A stretch of DNA of 64,000 nucleotides from Sedimenticola thiotaurini (lineage in GTDB: Bacteria > Pseudomonadota > Gammaproteobacteria > Chromatiales > Chromatiaceae). The notes beneath the pieces are model-generated. The model saw only the letters and a list, made by a program, of their open reading frames with translations, did no database searches and had not been told where the DNA came from. How positions within the stretch are numbered: position 1 is the first letter of the stretch; each line of letters starts with the position of its first letter. Shown here piece after piece: positions 1-9,073 of the stretch. The DNA lies in NCBI RefSeq assembly GCF_001007875.1, contig NZ_CP011412.1, positions 2,976,001-3,040,000 of the forward strand, read 5' to 3'. The position numbers and the translations under genes are program-made.

Positions 1-633
1 CCCGTGGACCGGATGGTGCCAGCGCATCAGCGCCTCGGCACCGATCAATCGACCTGTGTCGGATCTGATCTTGGGCTGGTAGTCGAGGCTCAGCTGGTGC
101 CTGGCGATGGCGTTTGCCAGATCCCCCTCAATGTCCCAGTCCGTGACAATCCCTTCCAGGTCGTCGTGATTGTATAGCTGGTAGGGGGTTCGGGTGATTT
201 TGGACGCGATGCTGGCAATATCGGCATAGCGCAAAAGCTGTTCAGATTCGCGGGTCTGGTCCGGTGTCAGCGAGACGCCAATTGAAAAGGGAATTTTACG
301 CACTGTCTCGCCGATTTCGACGGGTGTCTCCAGAATCCGGGCCAACTTGTTGGCGGCAAGCTTGGCATGTCCCTGATTAACCAACCCGGCAATCAGCACA
401 ACCAGCTCGAATCTCCCTGATCTCAGCAGGTTGTCGTCCGGCCGCAGCGACCGTTTCATCTGTTTTGCCAGATCGGCAATGATCTGCTCAACAGCCCGGG
501 CGCCAAAAATGCTGCTGATGCGCTTCAGTCCATGCAGCCGGATCAGGATCAATGCCCCCTGTCGGGGCGCGGAGTCGATCAGCACGTCCAGGCGACCGAG
601 CAGTTGCAACGGATTTAATATTGACTGTTTCAC
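1..633 (-). CDS. Degenerate GGDEF / EAL domain protein (3' truncated by window edge)
   Basis: The gene runs off the left edge; about 211 residues are visible. The GTG start at 633 lies 11 bases after the stop of the HD-GYP gene, so the two are probably cotranscribed. Residues 1-150 look like a diguanylate cyclase fold, but the signature GGDEF is replaced by SGRFE, so cyclase activity is unlikely. Near the edge the protein enters an EAL phosphodiesterase domain (GAEALMRWHHPVHG, the usual EAL-start motif region). The likely role is c-di-GMP breakdown or sensing; the EAL catalytic residues lie mostly outside the window and cannot be judged. Confidence 0.82.
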   Translation of the reverse strand, partial: MKQSILNPLQLLGRLDVLIDSAPRQGALILIRLHGLKRISSIFGARAVEQIIADLAKQMKRSLRPDDNLLRSGRFELVVLIAGLVNQGHAKLAANKLARILETPVEIGETVRKIPFSIGVSLTPDQTRESEQLLRYADIASIASKITRTPYQLYNHDDLEGIVTDWDIEGDLANAIARHQLSLDYQPKIRSDTGRLIGAEALMRWHHPVHG

Positions 634-644
634 AAGACTCAGAA

Positions 645-1895
645 TCAGAAATAGTAGAGACGGGGGTCCAGCTTATAGGCGCCCGGTGGCAGGCCCCGGG
701 TGATGCTGAGGGTGTGCGGATCCTGATCATCCAGTCCGTTGCGCAGATCGATCTCGTAAAACTCCTCCAGCAGCTGCTTTTTGCTGTCGAGCAGGATCAT
801 CACCTGGGGGTGCAGGCGAAGGTGCTCATTCTGACAGATCACGACACCAACAGTGCCATTGCTGAGCTCCACCAGGCTGCCAACCGGATAGATACCCACC
901 ACCTGAATAAACTGTTCCACCAGCTCGGACTGAAAATCGATTCCGCGCCATTGATAGAGGAGGTCAATGGCTGTATAGGCGGGTATGGGTTGGCAGTACG
1001 GACGTTGCGATGTGATCGCATCATAAGCATCCACCATGCCGGCAATACGCCCGAACAGGGGGATCTGGTCGCCGGACAGGCCGGCCGGGTAGCCGCCGCC
1101 GTTGTAGCGCTCATGGTGGGTCTGGATCATGGCCCGTATCTGATTGTCGATGCCCCTGGTCTGTCCGAGTATATCCAGGCTGAAATTCACGTGCTGTTTT
1201 ACCCGTTCGAACTCATCTCTGGTCAGGCGGCGTGTATTATTCAGTAGTTTCCCGGGCAGTTTTGCCTTGCCGATATCGAACAGAAAACAACCCGTGGCCA
1301 GTGCGTTAAGTTGGGCCATCGGCAGACCCAGGTGCCGACCAAAGGCGACCGCCAACACGGCGCAGCTGAGTGCATGGTGATAATCGTACTTATCCATGCT
1401 TTTCAGATGTGTCAGCCAGATGTAGGCATCCGGGTTGCGTACAACACTCCGGACCATGGGCTCGATGGCGCTTTTCAGTTCCGGCAGGTTGACTCCCCTG
1501 TTGTTGCGCGCATCGTGCTGTAGCGTCAGGTAGACCGACTCCATGGCCTGGCAGTGTGTTTTTGCCCGGCGCATCTCCTCTTTTCTGGAAGTAGCCTTGG
1601 GATAGGGGGTGGGACGCCGGCGGCGGGTCAATGCATAGATCTGCGCCGAATTGGATGCAGGATCGACCGGTTCGCTCTGGCTGAGGATATGCTTTGGTAT
1701 TGAGGCAATCCGGCTCCTTCTGACATCGACGTAGACAGAGTTGCAGAACTCACCCAGTTCGTCACGGTCCCGGGTCGATTTGACGGGAAACCCCTGGACG
1801 GGAAAGGGGCTCTCCAGCCAGGGGCGGTCCAGACTGGAGACAAACATGCCTGGCTGAAGGTCATTTACGCGGACTTTTAGGACCAGTGAGGTCAT
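645..1895 (-). CDS. DUF3391 + HD-GYP domain protein
   Basis: This 416-residue protein has an N-terminal DUF3391 (DLQPGMFVSSLDRPW, residues 12-60) and a C-terminal HD-GYP domain (about 150-350) of the c-di-GMP phosphodiesterase family. Visible motifs are H173-H174, H235, HHERYNGGGYP (260-270) and the D289 region. The His of the HD pair is Phe: the motif reads FLFDIGK (F206-D207) rather than LHDIGK, so metal binding may differ from the canonical site. The ATG at 1895 is the first good start. It is followed after 11 bases by the degenerate GGDEF/EAL gene, giving a two-gene c-di-GMP unit. Confidence 0.9.
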   Translation of the reverse strand: MTSLVLKVRVNDLQPGMFVSSLDRPWLESPFPVQGFPVKSTRDRDELGEFCNSVYVDVRRSRIASIPKHILSQSEPVDPASNSAQIYALTRRRRPTPYPKATSRKEEMRRAKTHCQAMESVYLTLQHDARNNRGVNLPELKSAIEPMVRSVVRNPDAYIWLTHLKSMDKYDYHHALSCAVLAVAFGRHLGLPMAQLNALATGCFLFDIGKAKLPGKLLNNTRRLTRDEFERVKQHVNFSLDILGQTRGIDNQIRAMIQTHHERYNGGGYPAGLSGDQIPLFGRIAGMVDAYDAITSQRPYCQPIPAYTAIDLLYQWRGIDFQSELVEQFIQVVGIYPVGSLVELSNGTVGVVICQNEHLRLHPQVMILLDSKKQLLEEFYEIDLRNGLDDQDPHTLSITRGLPPGAYKLDPRLYYF

Positions 1896-2080
1896 CGTCT
1901 GTTTGGGCGTCCTGGTGCTGGGTTGCTAGTGAATTCCGGTGGCACTTGATCCAGGAGCTGTTGCTGTGGGGTGCTGTGTCTCCGCTCGGGTTGCCCTATT
2001 CTAGCGCAGAAATAAATTCTGGTCACCACTTAGAGTGGAGCCAGGCGAGGTGCTGTTATGGTGCGGGTTGTGGCGCCCGG

Positions 2081-2992
2081 TCAGCTCCAGAGATCGGTGC
2101 TCAGGTAACGCTCCCCGGTGTCCGGCAGCATGGCCAGCAGCACTTTGCCGCGAAATGCCTCTTCCCGTGCCGCTTTCAGCATCCCGGCCACCGCTGCGCC
2201 GGAGGAGATGCCGGCAAAAATACCCGCTTGGCGGGCCAGGTTCCGGGTGGTCTGGTAGGCTTCCTCGGTGGTGATCGGGTAGATCCGGTTATAGATTTTG
2301 GTGTTCAGGATATCCGGAATAAAGCCGGGGGCAGTGCCCATGATCTTATGTTTGCGGGCGATGCCCTGGGAGAGAATGGGGGAATCGGCCGGTTCGGTGG
2401 CAATAATCTCAATGTCCGGGTTGTGCTGGCGCATGTACTTGCCGATACCGGAGATGGTGCCACCGGTTCCCGTGGTGCAGACAATGGCATCCAGCTGATT
2501 ACCAAAGTCGGCCCAGATCTCATCGGCGGTGCCTCGGTGGGCTTCGGGATTGTCCGCGTTGAAATGTTGGCCGACAAAGAACCAGCCGTTTTTCGCCGCC
2601 AGTCTCCGGGCCTCCTCGATGGCCCCCTTGGTGCCCTGCTCCGCCGGTGTCAGCACCAGTTTACCGCCGAACGCGCGCAGAATGGTCTTGCGCTCTTCGC
2701 TCATGTCTTCGGCCATCACGAACACCGAGGGGTAACCCTTCTGGGCTGCAATCATGGCCAGGCCGATGCCGGTATTGCCTGAGGTGGGTTCGATAATGGT
2801 GTCGCCGGGCTTCAGGTCGCCGCGCCGTTCGGCACACTCGATCATGTTCAGGGCCGGTCGATCCTTGACTGAGCCAGCGGGGTTGAAGCTCTCCAGCTTG
2901 ACCCAGAGTTCAGCCGCCAGGGTGTCGGTGAAGCTGTTCAGGCGAACAACGGGGGTATTTCCTATAGTTTGCAGAATATTGTCGTATTTCAT
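2081..2992 (-). CDS. cysK: Cysteine synthase (O-acetylserine sulfhydrylase)
   Basis: The 303-residue PLP enzyme makes cysteine from O-acetylserine and sulfide. The PLP lysine is K43 in NPAGSVKDRPA, the phosphate cup is TSGNTG (70-75), and GTGGT (175-179) is the second PLP-binding loop. Length fits the CysK/CysM family (300-325). Sequence features do not cleanly separate CysK from CysM (the short C-terminus is CysM-like), so the symbol is provisional. It stands alone: the c-di-GMP genes lie 185 bases downstream and the HDOD gene diverges upstream. I see no strong ribosome site before the ATG. Confidence 0.9.
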   Translation of the reverse strand: MKYDNILQTIGNTPVVRLNSFTDTLAAELWVKLESFNPAGSVKDRPALNMIECAERRGDLKPGDTIIEPTSGNTGIGLAMIAAQKGYPSVFVMAEDMSEERKTILRAFGGKLVLTPAEQGTKGAIEEARRLAAKNGWFFVGQHFNADNPEAHRGTADEIWADFGNQLDAIVCTTGTGGTISGIGKYMRQHNPDIEIIATEPADSPILSQGIARKHKIMGTAPGFIPDILNTKIYNRIYPITTEEAYQTTRNLARQAGIFAGISSGAAVAGMLKAAREEAFRGKVLLAMLPDTGERYLSTDLWS

Positions 2993-3212
2993 CGGGATGG
3001 CCGGCTGTTAACGAGCCAGGGATAATAGCCTATTTCCCGGGTATCTGTCCGGGGATCAGTCCATGGGAAAATAGCGGGTTTTCTGTGGAGCGGTAGTGGT
3101 GGGGTGCTATATTGCTACGAAAGTATAAAAGTGCGACCGCCTGCACAAAGGATTTGTCGCAGTTGGCCGATAACCCAGGTTGGAATTCCGGAAACCAGAG
3201 CAGGAGATAATC

Positions 3213-4097
3213 ATGTCAATGAGTAGCGGCGCACTACCCCATGCGCTCCACACCGCTGATCAATTGGTTCAGGACTCCCTGACCCTGATCTCCCTGCCGG
3301 CCGCCTATACCCGTCTGCGGGAGGTGATGTCCGCAGAGGATAGCAGCATGAAGGATGTGGCGGATGTGGTGTCGCTGGACCCGGCACTGGCCGCCCGGTT
3401 GTTACGCATTGCCAACAGCGCCTACTACGGTCTGCCTTCGCAGGTGGAGACCATCAGCCGCGCGGTGAATATTCTCGGTACCAGCCAGATCCACGACCTG
3501 GCCCTGGCCACCAGCGTGGCCCAGGCGTTTGACGGGGTGCCCAACGAGTTGATGGACATGAGTACCTTCTGGTATCGCAGCGTGATGTGTGGGTTTCTGG
3601 CCCGTGAGCTGGCCAAGGCCAGCGGCATGCGGGAGACCGAGAGCCTGTTTGTACGGGGGTTGCTGCTGGATATCGGCCATCTGATCCTGTTCAACCGTTT
3701 TCCCGAGGCGTGCCGGCAGGCACTGGCCGGATCCGGTGATGATCTGTTGGATTATTATCGCCTGGAGCGTGAACTGATCGGCTGCGACGCCAATCAGCTG
3801 GGGGCCCGGTTGATGGAAGCCTGGAAACTGCCGCAGAGTTTTGTCACTTCATTTGAATTGCTTCAACACCCGGAAGAGGGACAGTCGCTGGCCCGGCAGG
3901 TGGCTGTTCTGCACCTGGCCGCCTGGATCACCCACGGGCTGAATACCGATCTGCTGATGGAGGAGATCTTCGGGAAAATTGCTCCGGCTGCCTGGGATCT
4001 GGTGGGTCTCTCCCGGCCCCAGGTGGTGCAGGTGACCGATACGGTGTCGGGTGAGATGATCGAGGCGATGTACCGGATCTTTGCGGTCAGCGAGTAG
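3213..4097 (+). CDS. HDOD domain protein
   Basis: This 294-residue protein is almost entirely an HDOD domain, a catalytically inactive HD relative found in bacterial signalling. Typical stretches are SLPAAYTRLREVM, DPALAARLLRIANSAYYG and ISRAVNILG. The ATG at 3213 is chosen because AGGAG (3202-3206) sits six bases upstream; an in-frame TTG at 3180 has no such site. A short intrinsic terminator follows the stop. Partners cannot be read from the sequence, but it is one of three likely c-di-GMP/signalling proteins in the first 4 kb. Confidence 0.9.
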   Translation: MSMSSGALPHALHTADQLVQDSLTLISLPAAYTRLREVMSAEDSSMKDVADVVSLDPALAARLLRIANSAYYGLPSQVETISRAVNILGTSQIHDLALATSVAQAFDGVPNELMDMSTFWYRSVMCGFLARELAKASGMRETESLFVRGLLLDIGHLILFNRFPEACRQALAGSGDDLLDYYRLERELIGCDANQLGARLMEAWKLPQSFVTSFELLQHPEEGQSLARQVAVLHLAAWITHGLNTDLLMEEIFGKIAPAAWDLVGLSRPQVVQVTDTVSGEMIEAMYRIFAVSE

Positions 4098-4108
4098 ATC
4101 GGCAATCC

Positions 4109-4133
4109 ACTCCGCCACGGCGGGCGGAGTTTT
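4109..4133 (+). terminator. Intrinsic terminator after HDOD gene
   Basis: An 8-bp perfect stem (ACTCCGCC / GGCGGAGT) with a six-base loop is followed by TTTT. It lies 11 bases past the HDOD stop and faces the 3' end of trpD. Confidence 0.7.
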
Positions 4134-4171
4134 CCCAACCAGCTGTCGGGGTGTGGGAACCCTGCCAGGCG

Positions 4172-5194
4172 TCAGTCGAAGCTCTGGCTCAGTATCACCA
4201 GCCGGTCGAGCCGGTTTCTCGCCTCGCCGCTGGCGATCGCCTGGGCCGCCTTCTCCATGCCCGCCTGCAGGGTGTCGGCGACCCCGGCAGTGTAGATGGC
4301 GGCGCCGGCATTCAGCTGCACGATATCCCGGGCCGGGCCGGGCTGGTTGTCCAGCACTTTGCGGATGATATCCAGGCTGGCAGCGGCATCAGTCGCGTGT
4401 AGCTGATCAACGGGGGCTCTTTTAAGGCCGAAGTCCTCCGGCTGAATACTGTAACGGCGCACCTGCCCCTCTTTCAGTTCCGCCACCTCGGTACGATCGC
4501 CGATGCTGATCTCATCCAGGCCGTCCCGGGAGTGGACCACCATCACGTGCCTGCTGCCCAGTTTTTGCAGCACCTGGGCGATCGGCTCCAACAGCTCTTC
4601 ACTGAATACACCCAGCAGCTGGTTCGGAACCCCGGCCGGATTGGTCAGCGGGCCCAACACGTTAAAAATGGTCCGGGTGCCCATCTCCCGACGGGGGCCG
4701 ATGGCGTGCTTCATGGCGCTGTGGTGGCCCGGGGCGAACATGAAACCGACCCCCACCTGGCGTACGCACTGCTCCACCTGCTGTGGTGTCAGGTCGAGCC
4801 GGATACCGGCCGCCTCCACGGCATCGGCCGCGCCGGACTTGCTGGAGACCGAGCGGTTACCGTGCTTGGCCACGTTACAGCCGGCTGCCGCGGCGACAAA
4901 CATGGAGGCGGTGGAGATGTTGAAGGTGCCGGAGCAGTCGCCCCCGGTGCCGACGATATCCACGGTGTGGGGCAGGTCGGCGATACTGACTCCGCTGGCC
5001 AGTTCCCGCATCACTGCGGCGGCTGCGGCAATCTCACCTACCGACTCGCCTTTCATGCGCAGTCCGATCAGGAACCCGCCGATCTGCGCCGGGGTGGCGC
5101 CACCGGTCATGATGGTGCGCATGACGCTGGACATCTCTTCGGTGGAGAGGTCTTTGTGGGCCAGTACCTGATTGATCGCCTGTGGCATCTCCAT
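4172..5194 (-). CDS. trpD: Anthranilate phosphoribosyltransferase
   Basis: The 340-residue enzyme transfers phosphoribose from PRPP to anthranilate, the second step of tryptophan synthesis. The PRPP-binding loop GTGGDCSGTFNIST and the KHGNRSVSSKSG segment are diagnostic. The start at 5194 (MEMPQAIN) has GAGGGG upstream and gives the normal family length; the open frame extends further but only as non-homologous sequence. It follows trpG by 29 bases. trpC, which often comes next, is absent: the next gene is the convergent HDOD gene. Confidence 0.95.
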   Translation of the reverse strand: MEMPQAINQVLAHKDLSTEEMSSVMRTIMTGGATPAQIGGFLIGLRMKGESVGEIAAAAAVMRELASGVSIADLPHTVDIVGTGGDCSGTFNISTASMFVAAAAGCNVAKHGNRSVSSKSGAADAVEAAGIRLDLTPQQVEQCVRQVGVGFMFAPGHHSAMKHAIGPRREMGTRTIFNVLGPLTNPAGVPNQLLGVFSEELLEPIAQVLQKLGSRHVMVVHSRDGLDEISIGDRTEVAELKEGQVRRYSIQPEDFGLKRAPVDQLHATDAAASLDIIRKVLDNQPGPARDIVQLNAGAAIYTAGVADTLQAGMEKAAQAIASGEARNRLDRLVILSQSFD

Positions 5195-5223
5195 AGCGTT
5201 TCCCCTCTGTATGAATTTTGCTC

Positions 5224-5805
5224 TTACTTGTTGTCCAGAAAATTGCGCAGCAGATCGTGGCCGTGTTCGGACAGGATCGATTCCGGGTGATACTGCACAC
5301 CCTGCACGTTCAGCTCCCGATGCCGGATACCCATGATCTCGTCGACCCCGCCGGCCGCATCCTGGGTCCAGGCGGTGATCTCCAGGCAGTCCGGCAGGCT
5401 CTCCCGGTCGATCACCAGCGAGTGGTAACGGGTGGCAGTGTAGGGGTTGGTGAGATCCTTGAAGATGCCCACATTGGCGTGGTAGATGAGCGAGGTCTTG
5501 CCGTGCATCACCTCGTTGGCGTGGACAATCCGCCCGCCGAATGCCTGGCCGATCGACTGGTGTCCCAGGCAAACGCCGAGAATCGGGATCTGCCCGGCGA
5601 AGCGCTGAATGGCGGCTACCGAAATACCCGCCTCGGTGGGGGTGCAGGGACCGGGGGAGATCACCAGATGATCCGGCTGCAGGGCATCGATCTGGTCCAG
5701 GGTGATGTCGTCGTTGCGGCGTACCTGCACGTCCGCCCCCAACTCGCCGAAATACTGGACCAGGTTGTAGGTGAAGGAGTCGTAGTTGTCGATCATCAGT
5801 AACAC
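5224..5805 (-). CDS. trpG: Anthranilate synthase component II (glutamine amidotransferase)
   Basis: This class I glutamine amidotransferase (193 residues) supplies ammonia to TrpE. The nucleophile is the Cys in GVCLGHQ; the catalytic His/Glu pair is in VQYHPES. It starts with [13 protein letters not shown], typical for TrpG/PabA. A GTG at 5805 is taken as start because GGGGAGG lies seven bases upstream, inside the end of trpE; only two bases separate it from the trpE stop, which indicates translational coupling. It may also serve PabB, as in many proteobacteria. Confidence 0.93.
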   Translation of the reverse strand: MLLMIDNYDSFTYNLVQYFGELGADVQVRRNDDITLDQIDALQPDHLVISPGPCTPTEAGISVAAIQRFAGQIPILGVCLGHQSIGQAFGGRIVHANEVMHGKTSLIYHANVGIFKDLTNPYTATRYHSLVIDRESLPDCLEITAWTQDAAGGVDEIMGIRHRELNVQGVQYHPESILSEHGHDLLRNFLDNK

Positions 5806-5807
5806 GG

Positions 5808-7301
5808 CTATGCCTCCCCGCAACGGTTGTTTTCCAGGCCCGCTTCGGCCAGCGCCACGGCGCGGAACACCGCCCGTCCCTTGTTCATGGTCTCATCCCA
5901 CTCCTGCTGTGGCTGGGAGTCCGCCACGATCCCGGCACCCGCCTGGATATGCAGCTGCTTACCCTTGATGACGGCGGTGCGGATGGCGATGGCGGTATCC
6001 ATGTTGCCGTTCCAGGAGAGGTAGCCGACGGCGCCGGAATAGATGCCCCGCTTGACCGGCTCCAGTTCGTCGATAATCTCCATGGCGCGGATTTTCGGCG
6101 CACCGCTGACGGTGCCGGCCGGGAAGGTGGCACGCAGGACATCGATGGCGTTCATGCCCTGTTTCAGTTTGCCGCTCACATTGGAGACGATGTGCATGAC
6201 ATGGGAGTAGCGCTCCACGATCATCTTGTCAGTCAGCCGGACGCTGCCGGTTTTGGCCACCCGGCCGGCGTCATTGCGGCCCAGGTCGATCAGCATCAGG
6301 TGCTCCGCCAGCTCCTTGGGATCGGCCAGCAGCTCCTGCTCCAGGGCCTGGTCCTCGGCGTCGGTGCGGCCCCGGGGCCGGGTGCCGGCAATCGGGCGTA
6401 CCGTTACTTCGCCATCCTCCAGCCGGGTCAGGATCTCCGGTGAGGAGCCGACGATATGGAAATCGCCCAGGTTATAGAAGTACATGTAGGGGCTCGGGTT
6501 GAGTCCGCGCAGGGCCCGGTAGAGATCCAGCGGTTCGGCGTGATAGGGGATCGACAGGCGCTGGGAGATCACCGTCTGCATGCAGTCGCCGTCCAGGATA
6601 TAGGCCTTGATCCGTTCCACCGCCTGTTTGAAGCCCTGCTCGGTAAAGCCGGAGATGAAGTCAGCCTCGTTGATCTGGTGACGTTGGCGCAATGGCTGCT
6701 CCGGCAGGCACTCGCGCATCCGCTCCACCACCGAGCGCAGTCGCTGGCGGCCGGATTCGAAAGTGCCGCCACTGGTCGGGTCCACATGCACAATGACGTA
6801 GAGTCGGCCACGCAGGTTGTCGAACACCACCACTTCGTCCGATAGCAGTAACAGAATATCCGGGGTGCCGATGTTGTCCGGGTTGGGGCAGTGGGCCAGT
6901 TTGGGTTCGATATAACGGATGGTGTCATAGCCGAAATAGCCCACCAGGCCACCGGTGAAACGGGGCAGGTCGGGATGGCTGGCCACCCGGTAACGTTGCT
7001 GGAACGATTCGATAAAGGTGAGAGGGTCGTCCACCTCGTGGGACTCCACCACTTCACCATCGGTCTCGATGGTGATGGTGTGCCCGGTGACCCGCAACAG
7101 GGTGCGGCAGGGAAGTCCGATAATGGAGTAACGGCCCCATTTCTCGCCACCCTGCACCGACTCCAACAGGTAGGAGTTGGGGGCATCGGCCAGTTTCAGG
7201 TAGACGCTTAAGGGGGTGTCCAGGTCGGCCAGTACCTCGCACATCAGTGGGATACGGTTGTGGCCCTGGTTGGCCAGCTGTTCAAACTGTTCGGGTGTCA
7301 T
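5808..7301 (-). CDS. trpE: Anthranilate synthase component I
   Basis: The 497-residue chorismate-using enzyme makes anthranilate. The chorismate-binding half carries [35 protein letters not shown] and the C-terminal [10 protein letters not shown]. The N-terminal segment [18 protein letters not shown] contains the LLES-type motif linked to tryptophan feedback inhibition in TrpE and absent from PabB. ATG 7301 is chosen with GGAG six bases upstream; a GTG four codons earlier is less likely. The leader peptide trpL lies 51 bases upstream, so expression is probably attenuated. Confidence 0.96.
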   Translation of the reverse strand: MTPEQFEQLANQGHNRIPLMCEVLADLDTPLSVYLKLADAPNSYLLESVQGGEKWGRYSIIGLPCRTLLRVTGHTITIETDGEVVESHEVDDPLTFIESFQQRYRVASHPDLPRFTGGLVGYFGYDTIRYIEPKLAHCPNPDNIGTPDILLLLSDEVVVFDNLRGRLYVIVHVDPTSGGTFESGRQRLRSVVERMRECLPEQPLRQRHQINEADFISGFTEQGFKQAVERIKAYILDGDCMQTVISQRLSIPYHAEPLDLYRALRGLNPSPYMYFYNLGDFHIVGSSPEILTRLEDGEVTVRPIAGTRPRGRTDAEDQALEQELLADPKELAEHLMLIDLGRNDAGRVAKTGSVRLTDKMIVERYSHVMHIVSNVSGKLKQGMNAIDVLRATFPAGTVSGAPKIRAMEIIDELEPVKRGIYSGAVGYLSWNGNMDTAIAIRTAVIKGKQLHIQAGAGIVADSQPQQEWDETMNKGRAVFRAVALAEAGLENNRCGEA

Positions 7302-7352
7302 GTGCCTCTCCACACAAGCAAAACTAAAAGACAGAAATAGGGGTGCGCTGCA

Positions 7353-7400
7353 TTACCAACGCCATCGTGTTCCTGTCTTGTCTGTTTCGTGGTGGAGCAT
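7353..7400 (-). CDS. trpL: trp operon leader peptide
   Basis: A 15-codon ORF reads MLHHETDKTGTRWRW then TAA. Two Trp codons (TGG) stand next to the stop, separated only by Arg, in the 207-base gap between gph and trpE. This is the classic layout of an attenuation leader: ribosomes stall at TGG when charged tRNA-Trp is scarce. A stop codon in frame upstream leaves this ATG as the only start; its ribosome site is weak. Downstream, a seven-base segment inside the ORF (AAGACAG) can pair with CTGTCTT just before a T-rich stretch (TTTTAGTTTTG), a possible terminator stem. The exact alternative stems need folding. Confidence 0.75.
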   Translation of the reverse strand: MLHHETDKTGTRWRW

Positions 7401-7434
7401 GCGGAAGGATTTGTTGTTGTCTCAATTCGTGGGC

Positions 7435-7458
7435 TTACGATAATCGATTATGACGTAA
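7435..7458. promoter_or_regulatory. Palindrome in the presumed trp promoter region
   Basis: The core ATAATCGATTAT is a perfect 12-bp palindrome flanked by TTACG and CGTAA arms. It lies 35 bases before trpL, where a promoter would be expected. It lacks the CTAG core of the TrpR operator, so the ligand is unknown; chance is possible. Confidence 0.35.
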
Positions 7459-7471
7459 CTATCCAGTGCGA

Positions 7472-7506
7472 ATGCAGCGGGAGTAGGTTGGCCGCTCCCG
7501 CTGCAT
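7472..7506 (-). terminator. 12-bp hairpin between gph and trpL
   Basis: A perfect 12-bp stem (ATGCAGCGGGAG / CTCCCGCTGCAT) with an 11-base loop begins two bases past the gph stop. It has no T-run on the minus strand, so it is either an RNA-stabilising 3' end or a weak terminator separating rpe-gph from trp. Confidence 0.55.
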
Positions 7507-7508
7507 CC

Positions 7509-8189
7509 CTATTCGAACAGATCGCCGAGCTGTTCCAGCGAATCGATCACCCTATCCGGCTGGGAGAGCTGGATGTCAACGCCATGATTGTAACCGTAGG
7601 GTACGCAGGCGATGGCGAAGCCGGCCGCCCGGGCCGCTTTTACGTCGTTGGATGAGTCGCCGACCATCAGGCTCTCCGTCGGGCCGACCCCCAACTGTTC
7701 GGCGCTGTGCAGCAGCGGCAACGGATCCGGCTTTTTGCGGGGCAGGGTGTCGCCGCTGGTGATCAGGCTGAAATAGTCGTAGATGCCCAAGGCCTGCAGC
7801 AGTGGCCGGGTGAACTGGTCCGCCTTGTTGGTGACGCAAGCCAGGGTGTAACCGGCGCTCTTCAATCGTTCCAGGGCCGGCTTTACGCCCGGATAGAGCC
7901 GGGAGCGCTTGCCGTTGTGGCGGCTGTAGAGGTCCATGAACAGGGGCAGTGCCAGGGCATATTCGCTGTCGTCCGGTTCCCCCTCCAACTGGCCGACCAA
8001 GGCGCGCTTGACCAGCCGCTCCACGCCGTTGCCGACCCACTCCCGCACCCGGGTTTCACCCCAGACGGGACGGTCGAGCTGCCCCATCATGCCGTCGATG
8101 CAGTAGGCCAGGTCCGGTACGCTGTCCACCAGGGTGCCGTCCAGGTCGAACAGAATCAGCCGGGGTCTTTTCAGCAGCCCGGAGCTCAT
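7509..8189 (-). CDS. gph: Phosphoglycolate phosphatase (HAD family)
   Basis: The 226-residue HAD hydrolase removes phosphate from 2-phosphoglycolate, a by-product of DNA repair and of Rubisco oxygenation. Motif I is [10 protein letters not shown], motif II is CVTNKAD, the motif III Lys is in PRKKPDP, and motif IV is MVGDSSNDV. The cap domain lies between motifs I and II, as in Gph. Its ATG overlaps the rpe stop by four bases (ATGA), a conserved rpe-gph pairing. Confidence 0.93.
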   Translation of the reverse strand: MSSGLLKRPRLILFDLDGTLVDSVPDLAYCIDGMMGQLDRPVWGETRVREWVGNGVERLVKRALVGQLEGEPDDSEYALALPLFMDLYSRHNGKRSRLYPGVKPALERLKSAGYTLACVTNKADQFTRPLLQALGIYDYFSLITSGDTLPRKKPDPLPLLHSAEQLGVGPTESLMVGDSSNDVKAARAAGFAIACVPYGYNHGVDIQLSQPDRVIDSLEQLGDLFE

Positions 8190-8872
8190 GCCTTGGCCAG
8201 CTCTTCGCGCATCTGCCCGATGATGGTGTCATAGTGATGGGGATCGGACGCCTGGGCATTGCCGAAGATGCCGGAGCCGGCGACGAAGGTATCGGCACCG
8301 GCAGCGGCGATCTCACGAATGTTGTCCGCCTTGACGCCGCCATCGATCTCCAGGCGGATGTCCCGGCCGGATGCATCGATCAATTGCCGGCAGGCACGCA
8401 ATTTGTCCAGCGCGGCAGGGATGAAACTCTGACCACCAAAACCCGGGTTGACCGACATGATCAGGATCATGTCGATCTTGTCCATCACATAGTCCAGGTG
8501 GCTGAGTGGTGTGGCCGGGTTGAAAACCAGTCCCGACTTACAGCCGTGATCCCGGATCAGTTGCAGTGAGCGGTCCACGTGTTCGCTCGCTTCCGGGTGG
8601 AAGGTGATGTAAGTGGCGCCGGCCTTGGCGAAGTCGGGAATGATACGATCCACCGGTTTGACCATCATGTGCACATCGATATCCGCCGTGACACCGTGTT
8701 TACGCAGCGCTTCACATACCAACGGGCCGATCGTAAGGTTGGGTACATAATGATTATCCATGACATCGAAGTGCACAATATCGGCGCCGGCAGCCAGTAC
8801 ATTGTCAACTTCCTCTCCCAGTCTGGCGAAATCAGCGGAGAGGATGGAGGGCGCTATTTTGTAATCGGTCAT
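8186..8872 (-). CDS. rpe: Ribulose-phosphate 3-epimerase
   Basis: The 228-residue TIM-barrel enzyme interconverts ribulose 5-phosphate and xylulose 5-phosphate in the pentose phosphate and Calvin cycles. Visible motifs are [44 protein letters not shown] and EIDGGV, which carry the metal and substrate residues. The start at 8872 (MTDYKIAPS) has GGGAG upstream; the frame extends upstream without homology. First gene of the rpe-gph pair. Confidence 0.96.
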   Translation of the reverse strand: MTDYKIAPSILSADFARLGEEVDNVLAAGADIVHFDVMDNHYVPNLTIGPLVCEALRKHGVTADIDVHMMVKPVDRIIPDFAKAGATYITFHPEASEHVDRSLQLIRDHGCKSGLVFNPATPLSHLDYVMDKIDMILIMSVNPGFGGQSFIPAALDKLRACRQLIDASGRDIRLEIDGGVKADNIREIAAAGADTFVAGSGIFGNAQASDPHHYDTIIGQMREELAKA

Positions 8873-9073
8873 GGACAATCTCCCGTGTGGCCTGATGGCC
8901 TGTCGAATTATGAATGGAGGCACTCTACCGCAAGCGTCGCGAGATTTCACCAGAAAAATTTGTAAGATATTGATTGAGAAGCAATATTTATAGTGTCTAT
9001 AAAATTATCTTAAGAACTTTTTTGTGATCGGTCCGGGGGCGTGCCGGTCGTTTTACTACCTGACGGAGGTACT

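Noticed and set aside
5195-5572. N-terminal extension of trpD (126 codons)
   Set aside because: It overlaps trpG in another frame; the family starts at MEMPQAIN with a good ribosome site.
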